Below, piece after piece: positions 42,754 to 48,757 of a stretch of 48,757 nucleotides of DNA. The DNA is taken from contig CANGIZ010000007.1 in NCBI GenBank assembly GCA_947454025.1, positions 1 to 48,757 on the forward strand. The letters are read 5' to 3'. Position numbers and translations under genes: made by a program. Below the pieces are notes generated by a model. That model was given only the letters and a program-made list of their open reading frames with translations. It was not told the origin of the DNA and made no database searches. This DNA is from Bacteroidota bacterium (GTDB taxonomy: Bacteria > Bacteroidota > Bacteroidia > Chitinophagales > Chitinophagaceae). The stretch's first letter is position 1. Every line of letters starts with the position of its first letter.

Positions 42754-43674
42754 TTAGCTGTTTTCGGTAGAATCAATTTTAAGTTTGGTAAACACTTGTA
42801 AATGAGGCAATGCCAATACAGATAATCCTATAAAAAGTAAAGTAAAAACACCAGAAGAATCTTTACTACTCAATGTCAAAAATGTAATATATGCAAATCC
42901 GAACCAAGCCATTACTGAAAATGGTGCTGCTTTCCATAAAAGCGAACCCCAACCTGAAATAGTATTGGGAATCTTAAAATTAATCCTGATTTTATCGAAT
43001 GATAATAAGGAATGCCAGAATCCAAAATAAAAAGCAAAGCTTAACCAAAGCGGCATCAATAATACAAATACCACTAATATTATAACTTGAATGAATGAAT
43101 AATAATAATCCTTACTATTATTAAAAAAATACTGCTTAAAAAAGAATAATAAAAAATACAAGCACAAAAGCGATGCCAGAGAAATAGGATATAAAATATG
43201 TGCAATTGAAATCATTTCTTCTTTGTGAATACTTGATCTCCCCATTGTTAAAAAAACATCTAATGCAAAGTAAATATTTTTTGTAAGCAGGAATAAGATC
43301 CAAAAAAATCCTAGAGCAGTATAAACAAGTTTATGTAATACTGAATTAGATTTACCTAACCAGTCAATTTCACCGAAATGAAATGCGGTTATTACAATGA
43401 ATAGGACTAGGGCAGCAATAGGAAACAGATACCATACAATTGCATAGGCAACTATATTCCCAATATATTTAATTAAAAATATTTTCTGGCCTCTATTAGA
43501 AGGCATTAAATGTTGATCAATATATAAATCAAGTGCGCCATGTGGGACACCAAAAAGAATTAAAATAAAAATTAAAAATGAAATCTGAGTGCTTAAAGAA
43601 AACTTGCAAATAGTATCAATAATAAATAAAGCCAGTGCAAATAGCAATAAGTAAGCCCTTAACTTTATTTGCAT
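42754..43674 (-). CDS. blh: Brp/Blh-family beta-carotene 15,15'-dioxygenase
   Basis: This 306-residue membrane enzyme cleaves beta-carotene to two retinal molecules. The family marks are FGVPHGALDLY at about 41-51, FHFGEIDWLG near 95 and YFGFWHSLLSFDKI near 220, giving the iron-ligand His residues, with seven or eight membrane helices. It lies downstream of the rhodopsin gene with a terminator hairpin between, so retinal supply is coupled to the pump but probably expressed less. Carotene synthesis genes are not in the window. Confidence 0.92.
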   Translation of the reverse strand: MQIKLRAYLLLFALALFIIDTICKFSLSTQISFLIFILILFGVPHGALDLYIDQHLMPSNRGQKIFLIKYIGNIVAYAIVWYLFPIAALVLFIVITAFHFGEIDWLGKSNSVLHKLVYTALGFFWILFLLTKNIYFALDVFLTMGRSSIHKEEMISIAHILYPISLASLLCLYFLLFFFKQYFFNNSKDYYYSFIQVIILVVFVLLMPLWLSFAFYFGFWHSLLSFDKIRINFKIPNTISGWGSLLWKAAPFSVMAWFGFAYITFLTLSSKDSSGVFTLLFIGLSVLALPHLQVFTKLKIDSTENS

Positions 43675-43689
43675 AATTATAAATTAAAA

Positions 43690-43715
43690 ATGGGGCAAGC
43701 TTTCACTTGCCCCAT
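43690..43715 (-). terminator. Terminator or attenuator between rhodopsin and blh
   Basis: On the leftward strand a perfect 10-bp stem (ATGGGGCAAG/CTTGCCCCAT) with a 6-base loop is followed by TTTTTAATTTA. It sits in the 57-bp gap between the rhodopsin stop and the blh start, and would lower blh relative to rhodopsin. Confidence 0.8.
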
Positions 43716-43731
43716 ATCAAAATCAAACCGT

Positions 43732-44457
43732 TTAAGCCGATTTTCTACTTAAACTATAAATCACTAAGCCGAAACCTATTTTATTAACAGCATCTCCAAT
43801 ATTATAAATAACATTCATGTCGATGCCTATGCTTTTGAAACTAGCATACCATTGTCCGTCGGCTGTTCCGATTAAATATCCTAATGGATAAATAGCCCAG
43901 CCTACAAGTACGAACCAACCAAGCGCAGCATTTGCAGATGCAACTGCTGATCCTGCTCCAGTAGCTAATTTTTTTACATCACCCATCCATACTTCATATA
44001 CAATATAGAAATAGGCAATAGCACTAATGGTTCCCCATAAAGTTGCATGAGCTGGCGCAACCGCTTCGCCCCAATAACCTGTAACTAACATTACTACAGA
44101 TGCTAGTATCATCTTCCATAATAAACTTGTAGTTCCTCCTGCTTTTTTTGTGATTAAATAAAATTCTACACACATTAAAGGCACCGTTAACAACCAGTCT
44201 ACATAGCGGAAAAAAGTAGGACTATCATGCGTTTCTAAATAATAACCTCGCATGTAGTAATAATGCACAGCTGCAATAAAAGTGATTAAGCCCGATACCA
44301 ATACTGAGGTACGCCACTCTTTGCTTGTGTTATTTAATTCCAAGAAAAAGAAAACAGCTGCGGCCATCATAGCCATTGTTCCTATAAAGAAGGTAAAAGA
44401 GACATAGTCTGTTTTAGCAATCTGCATAGAAGCGTCGAGCAAGAACAAATGATCCAT
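43732..44457 (-). CDS. Proton-pumping microbial rhodopsin (proteorhodopsin/xanthorhodopsin-like)
   Basis: This 241-residue seven-helix protein uses retinal to pump protons outward. Helix C has RYVDWLLTVPLMCVEFY: Asp87 (acceptor), Thr91, Glu98 (donor), the D-T-E pattern. Met95 occupies the colour-tuning site and predicts green absorption. His65 (AAVHYYYMR) pairs with the acceptor, and Lys226 in GDAVNKIGFG binds retinal with Asp222 nearby. Gly142 (LWGTIS) sits where green proteorhodopsin has Phe and bacteriorhodopsin Trp; in xanthorhodopsin this Gly opens the carotenoid site. No signal peptide precedes it. A promoter lies at 44525-44555 and blh follows. Confidence 0.95.
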   Translation of the reverse strand: MDHLFLLDASMQIAKTDYVSFTFFIGTMAMMAAAVFFFLELNNTSKEWRTSVLVSGLITFIAAVHYYYMRGYYLETHDSPTFFRYVDWLLTVPLMCVEFYLITKKAGGTTSLLWKMILASVVMLVTGYWGEAVAPAHATLWGTISAIAYFYIVYEVWMGDVKKLATGAGSAVASANAALGWFVLVGWAIYPLGYLIGTADGQWYASFKSIGIDMNVIYNIGDAVNKIGFGLVIYSLSRKSA

Positions 44458-44524
44458 ATTTTTGAGTTTTGGTGAACATATTCATTCACAACACTCCACG
44501 GTTCATTACGGCTGTCATTAAAGG

Positions 44525-44555
44525 TTAAATTAATGCAAAGCAATAGCAAAGCAAA
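44525..44555 (-). promoter_or_regulatory. Bacteroidota-type promoter of the rhodopsin gene
   Basis: On the leftward strand TTTG (44555-44552), exactly 19 bp and TAATTTAA (44532-44525) fit TTTG-N19-TAnnTTTG with a partial -7 match. It overlaps a short direct repeat GCAAAGCAATAGCAAAGCAA. Start of transcription would be near 44518, about 60 bp before the ATG. The rest of the gap 44458-44677 shows nothing else. Confidence 0.6.
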
Positions 44556-44677
44556 CGTTGTATAATACTATAACATTAAATTAAACTTAAAGTTTGATAA
44601 AATGTAAAATAAACTGTTAAACGATTTTATAGGTATGATGATTCAAAAAAATGTGTACAAAATACACTAAGTAATTC

Positions 44678-45391
44678 CTAAAATTCAAGCCGCTTCCAAT
44701 TCACTGAAACTATTGACCCATCGGCTAATAAAACCGAATCAGGTTGTTTATAATTTAAATTGACGAATTCCCTGCCATACATTTTTCCAAAATCACAGTT
44801 TACTTCTGAATGTATAATTTTGTGTGTCATCCATTTTGGATGATTGATTCTATATTCTTGCGTCTTATTGTTGCTAAGTTTTGTAAATCCATAATAACGT
44901 TCAAAGATAAATTCTTCAATACTTGACTTTTCAATGAAGTCTTTTTGAGTGGCTGCATCCAAAGAAATGCCATTCCATTGATCCTTAATTTTCCATTCAT
45001 AATTGATTTTTTTATGCGCTGCAATCTGAATAGAGTTTTTTGTGGGAATAGACACATAATGCTCTTTGTATAACTTGTTAGCTATGAGTGCTACAATTTT
45101 ATGTGGTACCGTTTCATTAATAAACACAACACCTTTTTTTATTTTCTTGCCTTCTAATTTGCGTACATAAAATCTTAAGTTTATTTCTTCAAAAGAACCA
45201 AAAAAGGGTATCGGCATCCCAAATAGACTTGTTTTCTTAAACATAAAGCCTACAAGACTTACATATGTTTTATATTTATAGTAGTCTAGCTCAACGCCAT
45301 TAGGCAAATAGGGCTTCAAAACAACCGGATCAACCTCGTAATTCGCCATAATCAAATTTTCCCAGCTGGCTTTTAAAAATGTTGTACTCAT
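44678..45391 (-). CDS. DUF2071 protein (YqjF-like)
   Basis: This 237-residue soluble protein has the DUF2071 landmarks: WENLIMANYEVDPVVLKPYL, PNGVELDYYKYKTYVSLVGF, EINLRFYVR, VVFINETVPHKIVALIANKL and the late Asp/Asn segment. The fold is related to acetoacetate decarboxylase, but the family's activity is not known. It stands alone, transcribed leftward toward the rhodopsin gene with 220 bp between, so it is probably a separate unit. Confidence 0.87.
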   Translation of the reverse strand: MSTTFLKASWENLIMANYEVDPVVLKPYLPNGVELDYYKYKTYVSLVGFMFKKTSLFGMPIPFFGSFEEINLRFYVRKLEGKKIKKGVVFINETVPHKIVALIANKLYKEHYVSIPTKNSIQIAAHKKINYEWKIKDQWNGISLDAATQKDFIEKSSIEEFIFERYYGFTKLSNNKTQEYRINHPKWMTHKIIHSEVNCDFGKMYGREFVNLNYKQPDSVLLADGSIVSVNWKRLEF

Positions 45392-45476
45392 ACTAAACTA
45401 TATAAATACTAAAACAATATTCATTATTAATTGTTCACTATATTGAATATAAAAAATTCTCTCAATAAATTAACAT

Positions 45477-45866
45477 ATGAATATTGTACTATTTGATGGG
45501 ATTTGTAATTTATGTAACAACACAGTTTTGTTTTTAATCAAATATGATAAAGACAATAATTTACACTTTGCTTCACAACAAACTGATACAGGTAAAAAAC
45601 TAATAGCACAATATTTGGTTAATGCAAATACCCAATCAGTCATTTTAATTAAAAACGAAGCCATTTATTATAAGTCGGATGCAATTATTGAAATTGCTAA
45701 ACTTTTAAAAGGGTGGCCAAGATTGATTATAATAGCTAGTGTTTTCCCTGCCTTCTTTAGAAATTGGATGTACGACTTGGTAGCCAATAATAGATATAAA
45801 ATTTTTGGAAAGAAATCATTTTGCATGATTCCCTCTAAAGAAATTGAACATAAATTTATTATCTGA
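45477..45866 (+). CDS. DCC-family thiol-disulfide oxidoreductase-like protein (DUF393)
   Basis: This 129-residue protein begins with the family signature VLFDGICNLCNNTVLFLIKY, containing the DxxCxxC pair (Cys at about 9 and 12), then LHFASQQTDTGKKLI, SVILIKNEAIYYKSDAIIEI and the ending YDLVANNRYKIFGKK. It has a thioredoxin-like fold and may handle disulfides; direct function is not established. It is the only rightward gene in this part of the window. Confidence 0.9.
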   Translation: MNIVLFDGICNLCNNTVLFLIKYDKDNNLHFASQQTDTGKKLIAQYLVNANTQSVILIKNEAIYYKSDAIIEIAKLLKGWPRLIIIASVFPAFFRNWMYDLVANNRYKIFGKKSFCMIPSKEIEHKFII

Positions 45867-45933
45867 TTAATAAAAAAATGTCCATCAATATCATTAAACT
45901 AGTAAATCTTAAGGCTTTTTAATAGTAAACGTA

Positions 45934-46230
45934 TTATTGGTACTTAGCTGTTTTTTCCTTACCAGTCATATCCTCATTACACCTGATTTGCACTTGTAAA
46001 TTACAAATCCATTCATGACATTGTTGGCTATATAAGTGTTCGTTCACTTTATTAAACAGTGTAACTACTTGCTCGTATGTACCTTCCAGTTCGGTTGAAA
46101 ATGGACGCACTTCATATTTTAAGTCTGATGCTTCAATTATAGTAATCGCTTCGTCCACCCATTCATAGGCATGTTTGTCCTGAACAATAGGTAATATTTG
46201 AATCGTAGCGTTTACTAAATAGGAGTGCAT
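45934..46230 (-). CDS. Thiamine-binding/MTH1187-family protein (DUF77)
   Basis: This 98-residue protein matches the small MTH1187/YkoF-like family: VNATIQILPIVQDKHAYEWV, EAITIIEASDLKYEVRPFST and ELEGTYEQVVTLFNKVNEHL, a ferredoxin-like fold. Some relatives bind thiamine or hydroxymethylpyrimidine. The C-terminal 25 residues carry two Cys and are less conserved. It precedes no clear operon partner; the next leftward gene lies beyond the convergent DCC gene. Confidence 0.8.
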   Translation of the reverse strand: MHSYLVNATIQILPIVQDKHAYEWVDEAITIIEASDLKYEVRPFSTELEGTYEQVVTLFNKVNEHLYSQQCHEWICNLQVQIRCNEDMTGKEKTAKYQ

Positions 46231-46259
46231 ATTGATTGATTGATTTAATTTGAGTTGAA

Positions 46260-47570
46260 TTATAATTTAGGAAGTGAATACCCATTATGATACGCTTTTA
46301 TAAAATATTCATCTTGTATACTTGCTTCGGTAAATTTATTACCGGAGGCATCCCAATTAATTTTCTTGCCTGATCTGTAGGCAATATTACCCATTTGTGC
46401 CACTGTTGCAATATGCGACCCATCCTCTATTGAACAATGCAATGACTCTGGATGATTGTTTCTTATTGCTGCTATAAAATTTTCCCAATGTAAGTCTACA
46501 CCAATATCTTCTACTTTTTGAAATGGCTTTACAACTTTATTTTTTGATTGTCTCTCTTCAATTACTTCCCACCCACCCCTATCTAAAATCAATGTTCCAT
46601 TATTTCCTATAAATGCAATGCCATGATCTCTATTGTATGATCCATTGTCAATCCCCATTGCTGAATCCCAAACTAAATTGAATTTTTCAAATTCATATAA
46701 AGCTGTTAATGTATCAGGGGTTTCTTCCGCAAGTTCTGGATAGGCAAATTTACCGCCCAATGCACTTACCGAAATCGGATCAGCTGCCTTCATACCTTGA
46801 ACGGCATAATCTAACAAATGTACTCCCCAGTCTGTCATTAAACCTCCGGCATAATCCCAAAACCACCTAAAGTGAAAATGAAAACGACTTGTATTAAATG
46901 TCCTTAATGGAGCGGGGCCTAGCCAAGTTTGATAGTCAATATAAGCAGGTGCAATACTATCAGCAACAATTGGCTGAGGGCGCATCCAACCCTGATAACA
47001 CCAAACCTTTGTTGTACGAATATTACCAAGTTGTCCGGAGTGTACAAAATTTAAAGCGTCTTTAAAATGTTTTTGGCTTCTTTGCCATTGTCCAACTTGT
47101 ACAATACTATTATATCTATTTTTAGCCTTAATCATAGCGTCACATTCACCAATTGAATTACCACAAGGCTTTTCTACATATACATGTTTCCCTGCTGAAC
47201 AAGCATTAATCATCTGCAAAGCATGCCAATGATCGGGTGTACCCACAATCACTACATCAATATCTTTACGATCTAAAATTTTACGATAATCACTATAGGT
47301 ATCAATTTTTTTTACATTAGGCTGCTTTAATAATAATTCCTCTTTCCTTTTATTCAAAACAGATGCATCTATATCACACAATGCAACAACTTGAACATTT
47401 TTCACTTTAATTGCAGACATGGTGTTAGACCATCCCATTCCATTCACACCAATGGTAGCAACTCGAATGTTATCAGATATAAAAAAACTACTATTTGCAA
47501 AACCAGGTTTCGCAATAAAAGCTGCAGAGGCTAATGACATTTGTTTAATAAAATCTCTACGTTGATTCAT
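46260..47570 (-). CDS. Tat-exported Gfo/Idh/MocA-family oxidoreductase
   Basis: This 436-residue NAD(P)-dependent dehydrogenase has a Tat-like signal (MNQRRDFIKQMSLASAAFIA), the Rossmann start IRVATIGVNGMGWSN, the family motif YVEKPCGNSIGECDAMI with the active-site Lys, and the C-terminal beta-sheet domain (GGLMTDWGVHLLDYAVQGM). Export of cofactor-bound folded enzyme through Tat is usual in Bacteroidota members, which act on sugars or glycans. Substrate cannot be assigned. It is followed after 29 bp by the thiamine-binding-like gene. Confidence 0.92.
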   Translation of the reverse strand: MNQRRDFIKQMSLASAAFIAKPGFANSSFFISDNIRVATIGVNGMGWSNTMSAIKVKNVQVVALCDIDASVLNKRKEELLLKQPNVKKIDTYSDYRKILDRKDIDVVIVGTPDHWHALQMINACSAGKHVYVEKPCGNSIGECDAMIKAKNRYNSIVQVGQWQRSQKHFKDALNFVHSGQLGNIRTTKVWCYQGWMRPQPIVADSIAPAYIDYQTWLGPAPLRTFNTSRFHFHFRWFWDYAGGLMTDWGVHLLDYAVQGMKAADPISVSALGGKFAYPELAEETPDTLTALYEFEKFNLVWDSAMGIDNGSYNRDHGIAFIGNNGTLILDRGGWEVIEERQSKNKVVKPFQKVEDIGVDLHWENFIAAIRNNHPESLHCSIEDGSHIATVAQMGNIAYRSGKKINWDASGNKFTEASIQDEYFIKAYHNGYSLPKL

Positions 47571-47611
47571 ATACTAATTATTATGGCTTCTTAAATATAC
47601 TTAAGTTTCAT

Positions 47612-47648
47612 AAAAAAACCACCCTCGTAAATGATGGGTGGTTTTTTT
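47612..47648. terminator. Bidirectional terminator
   Basis: AAAAAAACCACCC and GGGTGGTTTTTTT form a 13-bp stem around an 11-base loop. With an A-run on one side and a T-run on the other it can stop transcription in both directions. It lies between the cytochrome gene and the Gfo/Idh/MocA gene. Confidence 0.85.
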
Positions 47649-47668
47649 ATTTTGAAAGACTTTAAAAA

Positions 47669-48154
47669 TTACTTTCCGCTTGGTGGATTTGGAGCTTGTG
47701 GTGCACCGGGAGGTGGAGGTCCAAAACTACGATGCTCTTCCAAAACAACCTTATCCAATGGCTTTGCTGCACCTCTGTGGCAAGTATTACAAGTAACAAC
47801 TTGTGTAGCTTCGCCATCGGTATGTGTTAATTTAGCCATATACTTTTCATTCAAATCACGGGTCATTCTAATCATGTCACGTGCAATTTCTTTTTTAGGA
47901 TTATCGTCATTCGCCATATCCAATCTAGGTGCACTTTCTTTGGTTTGCGCATGACAATAATTACATTTAACACCCAATGCTACTTTAAAAATATCCATTT
48001 CATGATCTACTTCCTTATAGGTCATGGTAGCAGGAAATGCTTTGATATTTTTAAGCACCCCAGGTGGTTTTTGATTTACATAGCTAAATGATTGTGAAGC
48101 AAATGCTACTACTATTACGAGCAAGCTTACAACCATAAATTTTTTACTTTTCAT
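47669..48154 (-). CDS. Exported c-type cytochrome with two heme sites
   Basis: This 161-residue protein has a signal peptide (FMVVSLLVIVVAFASQSFS) and two CxxCH motifs, CNYCHA and CNTCHRG, in the layout of the photosynthetic-reaction-centre-like cytochrome c family of Bacteroidota (LKNIKAFPATMTYKEVDHEM before the first). The C-terminus is Pro-rich (GPPPPGAPQAPNPPSGK). It carries electrons in the periplasm. ATG at 48154 is chosen over 48178 because it gives a compact signal peptide. A strong terminator follows. Confidence 0.88.
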   Translation of the reverse strand: MKSKKFMVVSLLVIVVAFASQSFSYVNQKPPGVLKNIKAFPATMTYKEVDHEMDIFKVALGVKCNYCHAQTKESAPRLDMANDDNPKKEIARDMIRMTRDLNEKYMAKLTHTDGEATQVVTCNTCHRGAAKPLDKVVLEEHRSFGPPPPGAPQAPNPPSGK

Positions 48155-48270
48155 GTTTCGATGATTTGATTGAAACATAAATTACTTTAAATATGGTAAA
48201 AAAGTCTATATTTTTTACAAGTGGAAAGGAGTTAATTATTTCTTAAGACAAAATTAAGACCGGCGATTTT

Positions 48271-48288
48271 ATAAAGACTAGTCTTTAT
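48271..48288. repeat. Perfect 18-bp palindrome
   Basis: ATAAAGACTAGTCTTTAT is self-complementary without a spacer. It overlaps the end of a possible 28-residue ORF and lies between the cytochrome and the NTF2-like lipoprotein genes. A regulator site is possible. Confidence 0.55.
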
Positions 48289-48364
48289 GGTTCTTGCTGC
48301 GATAATGTCTGCGCCACATGATTATTATGATGGCGAAAATGCCGAATAGGATTGGGAAAGTCAT
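48278..48364 (-). CDS. Possible 28-residue membrane protein
   Basis: The frame reads MTFPILFGIFAIIIIMWRRH and then YRSKNHKD: one membrane helix and a basic tail, the usual form of small membrane proteins. No homologue is recognised and no promoter is evident. The gap 48179-48537 contains nothing else that looks coding. It may be chance. Confidence 0.35.
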   Translation of the reverse strand: MTFPILFGIFAIIIIMWRRHYRSKNHKD

Positions 48365-48537
48365 AACACTTTATTTATCCTGTAATTTACTTAAATAAAA
48401 CTACAAGTAGTAGCATTTAGGCAGTTTTAGATATAAATATGTTCCATTTTAAGAATTGGGAACAATCCTATTCTTTACTATTGTTTTGTTTTGACATGAT
48501 GGTATTAATTTAAGCCTTCAAAATCAAAACAAACACA

Positions 48538-48757
48538 ATGAAAAAACTATTATTCTTGGCAGTTATTGCCACAAGCTTATTTGCATGTCAACAAGCTTCA
48601 AAGCCAGCATTTGATTTAGCCAATGCAAAAAAGGAAATTGAAGCAGCGAATCATGAAATTGCTGAGACCTTTGCCAAAGGAGATTCAGTAGGAATGGCAG
48701 AAGCCTACAGTAAGGAAGGGTCTGTTATGCTAAACTATATGCCATCGGTTAAGGGAA
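48538..48757 (+). CDS. NTF2/SnoaL-like lipoprotein, cut by the window end
   Basis: The visible 73 residues show a lipoprotein signal (MKKLLFLAVIATSLFACQQ, Cys17) followed by ANAKKEIEAANHEIAETFAK-GDSVGMAEAYSKEGSVM, the opening helix of DUF4440/SnoaL-like proteins. These have a cone-shaped NTF2 fold and varied or unknown roles. The gene continues to the right of the window. Confidence 0.8.
   Translation, partial: MKKLLFLAVIATSLFACQQASKPAFDLANAKKEIEAANHEIAETFAKGDSVGMAEAYSKEGSVMLNYMPSVKG

Noticed and set aside
1-48757. CRISPR array or rRNA genes
   Set aside because: No regularly spaced repeat with unique spacers and no rRNA-like stretch was seen; the only regular array is the five-copy iteron set without spacers of CRISPR length.

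Overview
The window looks like a Bacteroidota chromosome, most likely a freshwater relative of the Chitinophagaceae (inference). The reasons are low G+C, promoters of the TTTG-N19/20-TAnnTTTG type, few Shine-Dalgarno sequences, a proteorhodopsin-like pump with Blh, WG-repeat and FG-GAP proteins, and Tat-exported Gfo/Idh oxidoreductases. It divides into a variable left part (1 to about 30.6 kb) and a more ordinary chromosomal right part (about 30.6 kb to the end).

Left part. At 1-4.3 kb a type I restriction-modification locus (hsdM, cut-off hsdS, XRE regulator) lies beside a DUF4268 protein and two small membrane proteins. At 4.6-15.2 kb is an integrative element. It has a replication-initiator-like double-HTH gene carrying an iteron array inside its coding sequence, a ParB-methyltransferase fusion, a second methyltransferase, an AAA ATPase, an Api92-like protein, several small unknown genes, an excisionase-like HTH and a tyrosine recombinase. 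No capsid, packaging or conjugation gene is visible, so it resembles a phage satellite or plasmid-like integrative element. At 15.3-22.3 kb is a leftward set of nucleic-acid enzymes: AAA ATPase-RmuC, then, after a terminator, a Cas4-like/DnaQ-like DUF2779 nuclease, an unknown protein and a GIY-YIG nuclease. A SLOG protein (DUF2493) and a divergent WYL regulator sit upstream, separated by identical palindromes. Rightward from the WYL gene come an HNH nuclease, an unknown gene, a possibly OGG-like protein and a WG-repeat protein. This reads as a defence island that may hold an undescribed system.

At 26.6-30.6 kb is a junction zone built from repeated tRNA-like attachment fragments (units A and B). 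They surround an FG-GAP lipoprotein gene, a membrane-anchored variable protein and a GNAT/small-protein pair that looks like a toxin-antitoxin locus.

Right part. It holds small exported proteins, three alpha/beta hydrolases, two more copies of the membrane-anchored family, an M1 aminopeptidase, a broken lipocalin-like gene and a GNAT enzyme. Next is a leftward light-use cluster (38.6-44.5 kb): rhodopsin, blh (retinal synthesis), an FeS-type photolyase homologue lacking its C-terminal cluster cysteines, a flavin reductase, a photolyase-like FAD protein with the FAD domain first, and a fatty acid desaturase. The rhodopsin has the D-T-E pattern of a proton pump, a Met at the green-tuning site and a Gly at the position that opens the carotenoid-antenna fenestration. 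The window ends with DUF2071, DCC-thiol, thiamine-binding-like, Gfo/Idh/MocA, cytochrome c and SnoaL-like lipoprotein genes.
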